Origin: CBDUQP01 sp965369385
GTDB taxonomy: Bacteria; Planctomycetota; Phycisphaerae; SM23-33
Direction of reading: 5' to 3'
NCBI GenBank assembly: GCA_965369385.1
Contig: CBDUQP010000141.1
Location: 1-8,066 of the forward strand
DNA: 8,066 nt
The position numbers and the translations under genes are program-made. This document shows positions 1-6,439 of this stretch, one piece after another. Below the pieces are notes generated by a model, which saw nothing but the letters and a program-made list of their open reading frames with translations, was not told where the DNA came from and made no database searches. Positions within the stretch are counted from its first letter, which is position 1; every line of letters begins with the position of its first letter.

Positions 1-2710
1 CCATTATGTCGTTGATCTCTTCGAGCATCTCGCGGAACACGCGGATGGTTCGCTCGTTCATCGAACGGGTGTAATCCTTCATCCGGCGATTGTGCTCTTT
101 GCGAAGTTCCTCCGACATATACATCCTGCGGCTGAATCGCTTGGTTTCGACCACTACGCCCTCTTCACCGGCGGGCAGTTCCAGGCTGTCGTTCTTGACA
201 TCCTCACCTGCGCGGCCGAAGATCGCGTGGAGAAGCTTCTCTTCCGGGGTCAGCTCACTCTTGCTCTTTGGCGAAACCTTACCAACCATGATGTCGCCAT
301 GTTCAATGCGTGTACCAACCTGCACGATTCCATGCTGGTCCAGATAACGCAGGGCCTTCTCCGAAACATTGGGAATATCGCGAGTGAACTCTTCACGACC
401 AAGCTTTGTTTCGCGAACTTCAACATCGTATTCTTCAAGGTGGATTGACGTAAACACATCGTCCTTGCAGAGACGCTCTGAGATAACAATAGCATCTTCG
501 AAGTTGTATCCATCGAACGGCATGAACGCGACGAGGATGTTTCGGCCGAGTGCCAGTTCGCCATTTTTGCATGAGGAACCGTCGGCGATTACCTGCCCCT
601 TCTTAACCCTCTGCCCTTCGGTGACGATGGGCTTCTGGTTGAGGCATGCACGTTCGTTAAGCTTGTCGAACTTGCGAAGCTCATATTCGTCAGCATTGTC
701 GATCACGATCTTGCTGGCATCCACGTAAGTTACTGCTCCGCCCCGCTTGGCAAGCACCACCAATCCGGAGTTGGCTGCAACCGCGTGTTCCATACCGGTA
801 GCAACTATCGGAGGTTCGGTCCGCAGCAGCGGAACCGCCTGCCGCTGCATGTTTGACCCCATCAATGCGCGGTTGGCGTCATCATGCTCAAGGAACGGGA
901 TCATCGCGGCGGAAATACCAACAGTCTGTTTCGGCGAGACGTCAAGATACTCAACATCCTTGCCGTCGACCATTTTTAGATCACTTCTCACGCGAGCAAG
1001 CACATGCTCTGCAGGCAGCACCCATTCGCCGTTGGCATCCTCCTCCATCGAGTCAGGCGGGGCCAGCACTGCTTCAGGCTCTTCGTCGGCACGCAGATAG
1101 CAGATAGTATCGGTAACCTTGCCGTTCACCACTTTGCGGTACGGGGAGGTAACAAAACCATAGGCATCGATACTGGCAAAAATACCCAAAGACGTAATCA
1201 GGCCGATGTTCTGCCCTTCCGGCGTCTCGATCGGACAGATTCTACCGTAGTGACTTATGTGCACGTCGCGTGTTTCAAAACCGGCGCGTTTGCGATTCAG
1301 TCCGCCTGGACCCAACGCTGAAAGCCTGCGTTCGTGCGTGAGCATACTCAGCGGATTCTGCTGGTCAACAACCTGGCTCAGTTCGCCTCTTCCGAAGAAG
1401 AAGTCCACGCTGGAGGATATACTCTTGGAGTTCATCAACTCCGAAATTTTGGTAATCTCGCTGGGGTCCTTGATACTCATCCGTTCCTGAACGGTACGCC
1501 TCAGCTTCAGGAAACCTTTGCGAAGTTCTTCGGTTGCCAACTCATCGATCGTACGAAGACGGCGATTTCCAAGGTGATCAATATCGTCAATAACACCTTC
1601 GCCCGAACGCAGCAGCATCATATACTTCAACGTACTGACGAAATCATCGCTCCGAATCGTCATCTCGTCTTCGCTGACCTTCTGCTTGAACTTACGGTTA
1701 ATGCGGAAACGCCCAACCTTGCCCAGGCGATAGCGATTCTCATCATAGAACTTTTCAGCAAACAGGGCCTTGGCCTTTTCGATCTGCGGCGGGTTGCCGG
1801 GACGCAAACGCATGTAAATCCGAAGCACGGCGCTTTCGTAGCTGTCTGCTGAATCTTCGGCAAGCGTGTTCAGGATAAGCGGATCGTCCATCTTGTCGAT
1901 CACGAGAATCTTCTTCAGCGGGCTAGCGACGATCTTAGTCAACGCCTCGCCAACCTGTCCGCCAGCGCCAACAAGCTCTTCACCGCTATCGGGATCAATC
2001 ACGGCCTCTGCAACATAGCTTTGCGGCTGCAGGGCAGAGGTTTTTACGGACTTTGTCTTGTAGAATGCCTTTATAATCTGCGCGTCAGTGCCATAGCGTT
2101 CATCCATAGCACGCAGGAAGGTGGTGGCGGGAATCTTGGTCGACTGGTCGATTCGCATCGCCAGTGCATCCTTTTTCGTCACACCTAGTTCGATCCAGCT
2201 TCCGCGTTCCGGAATTACCCTTGCGCTGTGAAGCGGACGGTCCGATTCCTGCATCTCGACGCCGAAATCGACACCGGGACTACGGTGAAGCTGCGATACG
2301 ATCACGCGCTCGGCACCATTAATAATGAACTCGCCTCCACCAATCATGATGGGCAGTTCGCCAAGATAGATACTCTCCTCGAGCACGTCCTTGGTATCTT
2401 CCCGAGACAACCTGCACCTTACTCGGAACGGCATTCCGTAGGTCAGTCGCAAGTCGCGGCATTCTTGGATGTCGTATCTTGAATCGTCAAGTTCGTAGTG
2501 CAGATACTCCAGCTTTGCCTGTTCGTCATAGCTGATTATCGGAAAGACTTCGCGCAGAAGCGCCTCCAGTCCTGAAGCATCCCGTTTGACGGGATCGGCG
2601 TCGGCCTGGAGGAATTTCTGGTAGCAGTCTGTTTGAATCTCGTGGAGGTTTGGAACGGCTACCGCATCACCAAGCCTTGAGAAATTCCGAACCTTGTCAA
2701 ATGAGAGCAT
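1..2710 (-). CDS. rpoB: RNA polymerase beta subunit, 5' part (runs off left edge)
   Basis: Catalytic beta subunit of RNA polymerase, which with beta' forms the active-site cleft. The frame is open from an ATG at 2710 to the window edge: 903 codons plus one base, of a family usually about 1,200-1,350 residues long, so the C-terminal part is missing. I translated the whole stretch and saw no stop or frameshift. Recognisable blocks are INGAERVIVSQLHRSPGV near residues 131-147, DDIDHLGNRR, the rifampicin-pocket region (residues about 440-466), ALGPGGLNRKRAGFE, CPIETPEGQNIGLI, IPFLEHDDANRALMGSNMQRQAVP, and the active-site region GYNFEDAIVIS (about 734-744), then LTPEEKLLHAIFG. The start is supported by AGAGG eight bases upstream and by the usual beta N-terminal block (VPNLHEIQ..CYQKFLQ). 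It follows rplL after a 158-base structured spacer, the usual place. Identity is certain; only the 3' end is unknown. Confidence 0.98.
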   Translation of the reverse strand, partial: MLSFDKVRNFSRLGDAVAVPNLHEIQTDCYQKFLQADADPVKRDASGLEALLREVFPIISYDEQAKLEYLHYELDDSRYDIQECRDLRLTYGMPFRVRCRLSREDTKDVLEESIYLGELPIMIGGGEFIINGAERVIVSQLHRSPGVDFGVEMQESDRPLHSARVIPERGSWIELGVTKKDALAMRIDQSTKIPATTFLRAMDERYGTDAQIIKAFYKTKSVKTSALQPQSYVAEAVIDPDSGEELVGAGGQVGEALTKIVASPLKKILVIDKMDDPLILNTLAEDSADSYESAVLRIYMRLRPGNPPQIEKAKALFAEKFYDENRYRLGKVGRFRINRKFKQKVSEDEMTIRSDDFVSTLKYMMLLRSGEGVIDDIDHLGNRRLRTIDELATEELRKGFLKLRRTVQERMSIKDPSEITKISELMNSKSISSSVDFFFGRGELSQVVDQQNPLSMLTHERRLSALGPGGLNRKRAGFETRDVHISHYGRICPIETPEGQNIGLITSLGIFASIDAYGFVTSPYRKVVNGKVTDTICYLRADEEPEAVLAPPDSMEEDANGEWVLPAEHVLARVRSDLKMVDGKDVEYLDVSPKQTVGISAAMIPFLEHDDANRALMGSNMQRQAVPLLRTEPPIVATGMEHAVAANSGLVVLAKRGGAVTYVDASKIVIDNADEYELRKFDKLNERACLNQKPIVTEGQRVKKGQVIADGSSCKNGELALGRNILVAFMPFDGYNFEDAIVISERLCKDDVFTSIHLEEYDVEVRETKLGREEFTRDIPNVSEKALRYLDQHGIVQVGTRIEHGDIMVGKVSPKSKSELTPEEKLLHAIFGRAGEDVKNDSLELPAGEEGVVVETKRFSRRMYMSEELRKEHNRRMKDYTRSMNERTIRVFREMLEEINDIM
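1313..1393 (-). other. rpoB: Rifampicin-pocket segment of rpoB
   Basis: These 27 codons (residues 440-466) align without gaps to E. coli RpoB 507-533. The positions most often mutated in resistant strains keep the sensitive-type residue: Q446 (E. coli Q513), D449 (D516), H459 (H526), R462 (R529) and S464 (S531). Differences from E. coli are R for S508, G for S509, E for Q510, V for F514, V for M515, Q for N518, M for E523, L for I524, E for K527 and L for I530. F514 contacts the drug in known structures, so V447 may weaken binding, but this is an inference. Confidence 0.75.
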
Positions 2711-2770
2711 AAGGGTATCCTCTGGAACTCCGGGATCACTTAAATTCTGTATTACCCATCAACAGACCGA

Positions 2771-2804
2771 TGCCTGTGGGCCCTTTTCCATGGTCCCACA
2801 GGCA
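2771..2804 (-). promoter_or_regulatory. Stem-loop between rplL and rpoB (possible attenuator or RNase III site)
   Basis: Ten perfectly paired bases, TGCCTGTGGG with CCCACAGGCA, close a 14-base loop in which a CC/GG pair can extend the stem beyond an A-G mismatch. In the RNA the stem is followed by a mixed sequence, not a run of U, so it does not look like a strong intrinsic terminator. In E. coli the equivalent spacer carries a partial terminator and an RNase III processing site that set the ratio of L12 to RNA polymerase subunits. A similar role here is inferred from position and structure only. Confidence 0.6.
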
Positions 2805-2816
2805 ATCAGGTCATTA

Positions 2817-2863
2817 TTTTCCACGGGAACAAACACGTCCGGTGCTTCCCGCGTCGCGGAAAA
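2817..2863 (-). promoter_or_regulatory. Second dyad just after the rplL stop codon
   Basis: On the transcribed strand TTTTCCGCG pairs with CGTGGAAAA (nine pairs, one G-U) across 29 bases. Inside, GGAA pairs with TTCC next to the second arm. The middle segment CGCGGGAA can instead pair with the left arm or with TTCCCGTG, so three segments compete for partners. The dyad begins five bases after the rplL stop codon and ends 12 bases before the stem-loop at 2771-2804. Mutually exclusive pairings are typical of attenuators, but the function is inferred. Confidence 0.45.
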
Positions 2864-2868
2864 AACGG

Positions 2869-3312
2869 CTACTTCACCTCGACGGTGGCGCCTGCTTCTT
2901 CCAACTGCTTCTTGAAGTCTTCGGCTTCGTCCTTGGTAACGCCTTCTTTGACAGCCTTCGGAACGTTGTCTACAAGATCCTTGGCTTCTTTCAGGCCGAG
3001 GCTCGTGATAGAGCGAACAACCTTGATTACGCCGATCTTCTTGTCGCCGGGGGCTTTCAGGATAACGTCGAAGGCTGTCTGCTCTTCGACTTCTTCGCCA
3101 GCAGCGGCCGGGCCGGCAACCATCATAGCACCACCAGCGGCGGGCTCGATGTCATATGCTTCTTTGAGGTAGGCAGCGAGGTCAACGGCCTCTTTCAGCG
3201 TAAGTTCTACCATCTTGTCGCCAAGGGCTTTGATCTCTGCGGCGAATTCCGTCGGAGCGGCGGCGGCTTCAGCGGCAGGGGCTTCTTCAACGGCGGGGGC
3301 TTCTTCAGTCAT
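2869..3312 (-). CDS. rplL: Ribosomal protein L7/L12 with extended N-terminus
   Basis: Stalk protein of the large ribosomal subunit, normally present as two to three dimers bound to L10, recruiting EF-Tu, EF-G and other GTPases. The protein has 147 residues; the family is usually about 120-130. Residues 1-21 are an added acidic, Ala/Pro/Glu-rich stretch. The N-terminal dimerisation domain spans about 22-57 (FAAEIKALGDKMVELTLKEA). An Ala/Gly-rich hinge covers 57-77, and the C-terminal factor-binding domain 78-147 carries IKVVRSITSLGLKEAKDLVD and ends in VEVK. I chose the ATG at 3312 because GGAG lies seven bases upstream; an open frame reaching back to 3357 has no such site and reads unlike L12. 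It is preceded by a 129-base spacer holding a hairpin and a consensus -10 box, and followed by the structured rplL-rpoB spacer. Confidence 0.96.
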   Translation of the reverse strand: MTEEAPAVEEAPAAEAAAAPTEFAAEIKALGDKMVELTLKEAVDLAAYLKEAYDIEPAAGGAMMVAGPAAAGEEVEEQTAFDVILKAPGDKKIGVIKVVRSITSLGLKEAKDLVDNVPKAVKEGVTKDEAEDFKKQLEEAGATVEVK

Positions 3313-3319
3313 TTCACAA

Positions 3320-3323
3320 CTCC
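3320..3323 (-). promoter_or_regulatory. Ribosome binding site that fixes the rplL start
   Basis: GGAG seven bases before the ATG at 3312. It supports the 147-residue reading, including the Ala/Glu-rich N-terminal tail, over a longer reading from 3357. Confidence 0.75.
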
Positions 3324-3333
3324 GTAAACGTCT

Positions 3334-3339
3334 ATTATA
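3334..3339 (-). promoter_or_regulatory. Perfect -10 box (TATAAT) upstream of rplL
   Basis: TATAAT on the coding strand, 21 bases before the rplL start codon. No good -35 hexamer lies 16-18 bases upstream (the bases there read approximately GGTCAT), and there is no TG extension directly before it. It may be an internal promoter that raises L12 output relative to L10, or a chance match. Confidence 0.35.
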
Positions 3340-3354
3340 TGCCGACCTGATAGG

Positions 3355-3375
3355 CAATGACCCCGGTGGTCATCA
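3355..3375 (-). promoter_or_regulatory. Stem-loop in the rplJ-rplL spacer
   Basis: ATGACC pairs with GGTCAT around a five-base loop (ACCGG); two G-U pairs extend it to eight. There is no U-run after it, so a terminator is unlikely. It lies in the 129-base spacer 3313-3441, which otherwise holds only the -10 box at 3334-3339 and the rplL ribosome binding site. It could be a processing or stability element. Confidence 0.45.
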
Positions 3376-3441
3376 TTTAAGCCATCAAAGGCCCAATCCG
3401 CAGTCGACTAAGCAATTAACAATAAAGCTTTCGAGATCAGG

Positions 3442-3996
3442 CTACGCTGCTTCGTCGGCTGCTTCGTCAACGGGTTCGCCACCATCCTGTTTCTCTTCGA
3501 TAGTCTTGATCAGCGATGCAATCTTCTTGCCTGGCCCAAGCACTGCTGCCGCGAGCTTGGCTCCTGGTGCAAGTACGCAGGAGACCAGCTTGGCGATCGC
3601 CTCTTCCCTGGTCGGGAACTTGCTAAGGGCGTCAATCTGCCCTTCATCATACCCCTCGCCTTCAAGGATGGCAGCCTTAACTACCAGACCCTTGATCTCC
3701 TTCTGGATCTCCAGCAGTTCACGCACAACCGGAATTACACCATCCGGACCGAACGCCAATGCAGAGGGACCAACAAGCAGGTCGCCGGCGCCTTCAAGAC
3801 CGATGTCTTTGAACGCCTGACGTGCGAGCGAATTCTTCACGACCATCAGTTGGATGTCCTTCTCAAGGAGACGGCCACGCATCTGGTTGGTCGAAATTGC
3901 GTCAATACCTTTGAAACCCACGACCGCTAGCGAGTCAACGCCTTCGAGTCTCTGGGCCAATTCTTTTCTTATCAGTTGTTTGATCGGTTTGCTCAT
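3442..3996 (-). CDS. rplJ: Ribosomal protein L10
   Basis: Anchors the L12 dimers and, with L11, forms the stalk base on 23S rRNA. The protein has 184 residues, slightly longer than the usual 165-180. The N-terminal RNA-binding domain includes FKGIDAISTNQMRGRL (about 28-43) and the family signature KNSLARQAF (54-62). The C-terminal L12-binding helix covers about 133-170 and contains two similar units, VLAPGAKLAA and AVLGPGKKIAS, each with a Pro-Gly pair. It ends in an acidic tail (VDEAADEAA). The ATG at 3996 has AGGTGG six bases upstream and lies 13 bases after the rplA stop, so L1 and L10 are translated from one transcript. In E. coli the L10-L12 complex represses its own mRNA through a leader before rplJ; here any such leader would have to lie inside rplA. 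Identity is firm. Confidence 0.97.
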   Translation of the reverse strand: MSKPIKQLIRKELAQRLEGVDSLAVVGFKGIDAISTNQMRGRLLEKDIQLMVVKNSLARQAFKDIGLEGAGDLLVGPSALAFGPDGVIPVVRELLEIQKEIKGLVVKAAILEGEGYDEGQIDALSKFPTREEAIAKLVSCVLAPGAKLAAAVLGPGKKIASLIKTIEEKQDGGEPVDEAADEAA

Positions 3997-4009
3997 TGCT
4001 CACCACCTA

Positions 4010-4693
4010 TTAGTGCATAAGGATTTCGACCGACGGACTCATGGTGGCCGTGATGCACACCTTCTTAATGTAGACGCCTTTTGTGGAAGCTGGTTTAAGC
4101 TTCTTGATCAGCTTTATAAACGTCTCAGCATTCTCAACAAGCTTCACTTCATCAAAGCTGAGCTTTCCGACCACAATATGAATATTACCGCCATCATCAT
4201 TGCGATACTCGACCTTACCAGCGACATACTCTTTGACAACTTTGGAAATATCAGGCGACACCGTACCGGCCTTGGGGCTCGGCATCTTACCCTGGGGACC
4301 AAGAACGCGACCCAGCTTCGAGACGTTCTTCATCATCGCGGGCGTCGAGACGGCTACGTCAAAACCAAGCCATCCGTCCTGCACCTTCTTGATCAGTTCA
4401 TCACTTCCGGCTTCGGACGCTCCGGCTTCCAGGGCTGCAGCAACGTCATCGCCTTCGCAGAACGCGATCACGCAACGTACACTACCGATACCATGGGGCA
4501 ACGCGATCGCACCGCGCAACGCCTGATCTGCCTGGCGGGGATCTATGCCAAGATGCATAACCAGCTCAACTGTCTGGTCAAACTTCGTGGGCTTAAAGCC
4601 CTTCAGCGCCGCAACACCTTCCGCAAGCGGAAGTGCTTCTTTCGGGCGCAGCTCCGCCGAAGCAGCGAAGCGTTTGCTCTTTGCAGAGTTCAT
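4010..4693 (-). CDS. rplA: Ribosomal protein L1
   Basis: Forms the L1 stalk at the ribosomal E site, helps release deacylated tRNA, and in many bacteria represses its own operon by binding mRNA. The protein is 227 residues, matching the usual 225-235. Domain I is at both ends (residues about 1-68 and 160-227) and domain II lies between. The family signature GRVLGPQGKMPSPKAGTV is at 128-145, with Ser where most members have Asn (MPNPK). The start ATG at 4693 has a strong AAGGAG seven bases upstream. The gene ends with tandem stops (TAA TAG) just before the rplJ ribosome binding site. The 109-base spacer from rplK contains one hairpin. Nothing is broken or unusual. Confidence 0.98.
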   Translation of the reverse strand: MNSAKSKRFAASAELRPKEALPLAEGVAALKGFKPTKFDQTVELVMHLGIDPRQADQALRGAIALPHGIGSVRCVIAFCEGDDVAAALEAGASEAGSDELIKKVQDGWLGFDVAVSTPAMMKNVSKLGRVLGPQGKMPSPKAGTVSPDISKVVKEYVAGKVEYRNDDGGNIHIVVGKLSFDEVKLVENAETFIKLIKKLKPASTKGVYIKKVCITATMSPSVEILMH

Positions 4694-4734
4694 TGAAGAC
4701 TCCTTCTTCGTCCTGAATCAGACTTCCACTGTTC

Positions 4735-4756
4735 TTAAGCCCGTGGTCAGGCTCAA
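4735..4756 (-). promoter_or_regulatory. Stem-loop in the rplK-rplA spacer
   Basis: TTGAGCC pairs with GGCTTAA (seven pairs including one G-U) around an eight-base loop, 41 bases before rplA. The 109-base spacer 4694-4802 is long for this gene pair. Repression by L1 usually acts on a hairpin near rplK-rplA, but I cannot match this one to the known L1 site, so a role in autoregulation is only a possibility. Confidence 0.4.
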
Positions 4757-4802
4757 TATTATTCTGCGTCGTCACATCCGGGCATCACTGCTCGGCGGTG
4801 AA

Positions 4803-5228
4803 CTAACCTTCTACTGTCAGGCCCATGCTTCTGGCTGTGCCTTCAATAATCCGGCAGCCGGCTTCCACGGTATGCGCGCTCAGATCCTGCATTTTCCGTT
4901 CAGCTATCACGCGGACCTGCTCGGCGGTAACGCTACCGACTTTTTCCGTGTGCGGCGTACCCGACCCCTTGGCAACCTGGGCAGCTTCTTTCAGAAGTGC
5001 CGCAGCAGGCGGGCTCTTGACGATGAAATCAAAGGTCTTGTCAGCATAAACGAAGATTTCAACAGGAACGGGCATACCGTTGAGTTCTTTGGTCGCCTCG
5101 TTGAACTGAGAGACGAACTGCCCGATATTCACGTTATGGGCACCCAACGCCGGACCGATAGGCGGAGCCGGTGTAGCCTGGCCGCCTTTGGCCTGCAGTT
5201 TGATCTTTCCTACTATCTCTTTAGCCAT
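4803..5228 (-). CDS. rplK: Ribosomal protein L11
   Basis: Binds the GTPase-associated centre of 23S rRNA at the stalk base and takes part in factor binding, in the stringent response through RelA, and in thiostrepton sensitivity. The 141 residues match the family length exactly. The N-terminal domain shows the proline-rich PPIGPALGAHNVNIGQF segment (22-38), the region that lines the thiostrepton site; its prolines are intact. The C-terminal RNA-binding domain includes KGSGTPHTEKVGSVT (87-101) and ends in the usual GTARSMGL. The start MAKEIVGKIKLQ is standard, although the ribosome binding site is weak (GAGAG six bases upstream). It follows nusG after 54 bases, which hold a hairpin. Confidence 0.98.
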   Translation of the reverse strand: MAKEIVGKIKLQAKGGQATPAPPIGPALGAHNVNIGQFVSQFNEATKELNGMPVPVEIFVYADKTFDFIVKSPPAAALLKEAAQVAKGSGTPHTEKVGSVTAEQVRVIAERKMQDLSAHTVEAGCRIIEGTARSMGLTVEG

Positions 5229-5262
5229 CTTGCACTCTCGCTATATGCGTGAACGCCAAGGG

Positions 5263-5279
5263 CCTGTCTAAGCGACAGG
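5263..5279 (-). promoter_or_regulatory. Hairpin between nusG and rplK
   Basis: CCTGTC pairs perfectly with GACAGG around the loop GCTTA, starting three bases after the nusG stop codon and ending 34 bases before rplK. The following bases are CCCTTGG, so it is not a U-tract terminator. It could protect mRNA ends, mark a processing site or be part of an L1 operator; I cannot tell which. Confidence 0.45.
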
Positions 5280-5282
5280 AAC

Positions 5283-5843
5283 CTAGGCTTTCTCTATTTG
5301 CCAGTATTCCAGCTCGACCGGAGTAGCCCGGCCGAAAATCGTCACGGTAACCCGGACCAAACCCTTGTCCGCAAGCACTTCGTCCACACAACCCTCGAAG
5401 TTCTCAAACGCGCCTTCTTTGATCTTCACCGCATCGCCCTTTTCGAACTCTACGGTAATGCTGGTGCCTTCTTCAGCTTTTTGCACCTGCATGAGCATCT
5501 TCTCTGCGTCAGAGGCGCTCATGGGCGACGGTTTTCCGCCAGCACCGATGAAGTCGCCAACACCAGTGGTTTCGCGAATCAGGAACCACGCGCCATCGTT
5601 GACCCTTCCATCTTCTTCCAGTTCCATCTCAAGAAAGACGTATCCGGGGTAGAGCTTGCGGGCAACGAACTTCTTGCCACCCTTCTGTCCACGAGGAGTC
5701 GGACGCTTTTCCATCGGAACAAGCACGCGGCTGATCGTATCCTCGATGCCTTCTACCCTGATCTTACGATCAAGCGCATCGCGAACCTGCTCTTCCTTGT
5801 TTGAGGCCACACGCAGAACACACCATACTTTTGCCATTTGCAT
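5283..5843 (-). CDS. nusG: Transcription elongation/antitermination factor NusG
   Basis: Binds RNA polymerase through its NGN domain and links it to ribosomal protein S10 or to Rho through its KOW domain. The protein has 186 residues, a normal length. The NGN domain begins with WCVLRVASNKEEQV (7-20) and carries the signature LYPGYVFLEME (64-74). The KOW domain starts at about 134 (FEKGDAVKIKEGAFENFEG) and ends VTIFGRATPVELEYWQIEK. The first ATG (5843) is preferred because AAGGGA lies nine bases upstream, inside the last codons of secE. A second ATG two codons later (5837) would give the more common MAKVW start but sits 15 bases from that site. Only six bases separate it from the secE stop, so translation of the two is probably coupled. 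Confidence 0.97.
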   Translation of the reverse strand: MQMAKVWCVLRVASNKEEQVRDALDRKIRVEGIEDTISRVLVPMEKRPTPRGQKGGKKFVARKLYPGYVFLEMELEEDGRVNDGAWFLIRETTGVGDFIGAGGKPSPMSASDAEKMLMQVQKAEEGTSITVEFEKGDAVKIKEGAFENFEGCVDEVLADKGLVRVTVTIFGRATPVELEYWQIEKA

Positions 5844-5849
5844 GTTAAC

Positions 5850-6248
5850 TTATCCCTTGCCAGCACTGGCAACGATTCCTGCGGAGATAAACAGCATCCC
5901 GAACAGTAGATCCACCACGAACAACATGGCAGCCATGATGAGCATTGTGAGGATCACGACCTTCGTCGATCCTATGATCTCTTTCTTGCTCGACCAAGAC
6001 ACCTTCTTCATTTCACCTTCGGTGGCGATCAGGAAGTCTGCGTTCTTAGCACGATTAACCATCCAGAAGCAAAACACTCCCAACAACACCAGCATCAAAG
6101 CCGGGATACCAAACTCGATATACGGGTTGTTGAATGTGCTCAACTGCATACTCAGTGCTCTGGCACCGGCAACCACAAGTAGCATTGCGCCACCCAAGGT
6201 GCTCCACCGGGTCACCTTGCCTTGGGCCGGTTTGTATATCTTGAACAT
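5850..6248 (-). CDS. secE: Preprotein translocase subunit SecE (three-segment form)
   Basis: Essential clamp subunit of the SecYEG export channel in the inner membrane. The product has 132 residues with three likely membrane segments at about 18-33, 44-65 and 95-122. Most bacteria have a shorter one-segment SecE of 60-90 residues; the three-segment form is best known from E. coli (127 residues). The conserved amphipathic stretch before the last segment is present as EMKKVSWSSKKEI (79-91), with Ser where the family has Pro (WP). The ATG at 6248 gives a start (MFKIYKPAQGK) like other SecE proteins, but AGGA is 17 bases away. An in-frame GTG at 6254 sits 11 bases from AGGA and would add two residues. 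The frame stays open back into the tRNA gene, which cannot be coding. It is followed closely by nusG, the near-universal partner. Confidence 0.93.
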   Translation of the reverse strand: MFKIYKPAQGKVTRWSTLGGAMLLVVAGARALSMQLSTFNNPYIEFGIPALMLVLLGVFCFWMVNRAKNADFLIATEGEMKKVSWSSKKEIIGSTKVVILTMLIMAAMLFVVDLLFGMLFISAGIVASAGKG

Positions 6249-6287
6249 GCTCACGATATCGCGTTTCCTATTTGCCGTTAGCGCAAG

Positions 6288-6307
6288 GTTGTCTATTGGC
6301 AGACAAC
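6288..6307 (-). other. Hairpin between tRNA-Trp and secE
   Basis: GTTGTCT pairs with AGACAAC around a six-base loop, in the 113-base spacer after tRNA-Trp. There is no U-run. In the transcript it lies 54 bases after the tRNA 3' end and 39 bases before the secE start, so it could protect the new 5' end of the secE-nusG mRNA once the tRNA is cut out. The rest of the spacer shows nothing else I can name. Confidence 0.4.
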
Positions 6308-6361
6308 GGTGCGGGGTCATTTTCTGGCAGACCAACTTGCCTTTGTCAGCCCGCTTCCAAC

Positions 6362-6434
6362 CACGGCAGGGAGGAGTTGAACCCCCAACCTGCGGTTTTG
6401 GAAACCGCTGCTCTGCCAATTGAGCTACTGCCGT
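6362..6434 (-). tRNA. tRNA-Trp (anticodon CCA)
   Basis: A complete 73-base cloverleaf. The acceptor stem ACGGCAG/CTGCCGT is perfect. The D arm reads GCTCAATTGGCAGAGC, the anticodon stem GCGGT/ACCGC holds loop TTCCAAA with anticodon CCA, and the T arm GGGGG/CCTCC has the TTCAACT loop and one G-U pair. The discriminator base is G, as expected for Trp. The 3' CCA is not encoded (the next bases are GTTGG), so it must be added by nucleotidyltransferase. It sits inside the operon between rpmG and secE, a position shared with Chlamydiae and other phyla, so it must be cut out of a long mRNA by RNase P and 3' nucleases. Confidence 0.97.
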
Positions 6435-6439
6435 GTCTT

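Noticed and set aside
1334..1852. A 172-codon plus-strand open frame opposite rpoB
   Set aside because: The minus frame encodes unmistakable RpoB through the whole stretch, and the plus frame shows no protein family.
2771..2804. An intrinsic terminator between rplL and rpoB
   Set aside because: The stem is strong, but no U-run follows it in the direction of transcription, so full termination is unlikely; it is listed as a regulatory stem-loop.
3313..3357. A 15-codon upstream extension of rplL
   Set aside because: It lacks a ribosome binding site, runs through a hairpin and the -10 box, and does not look like L12, whereas the ATG at 3312 has GGAG at good spacing.
3854..4696. A 280-codon open frame on the plus strand, opposite rplA and the start of rplJ
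   Set aside because: It mirrors two certain ribosomal genes, has no recognisable domain or ribosome binding site, and is explained by their codon bias.
6249..6419. An upstream extension of the secE frame into the tRNA-Trp gene
   Set aside because: The extension would be read from the tRNA itself and resembles no SecE; the start at 6248 (or 6254) fits the family.
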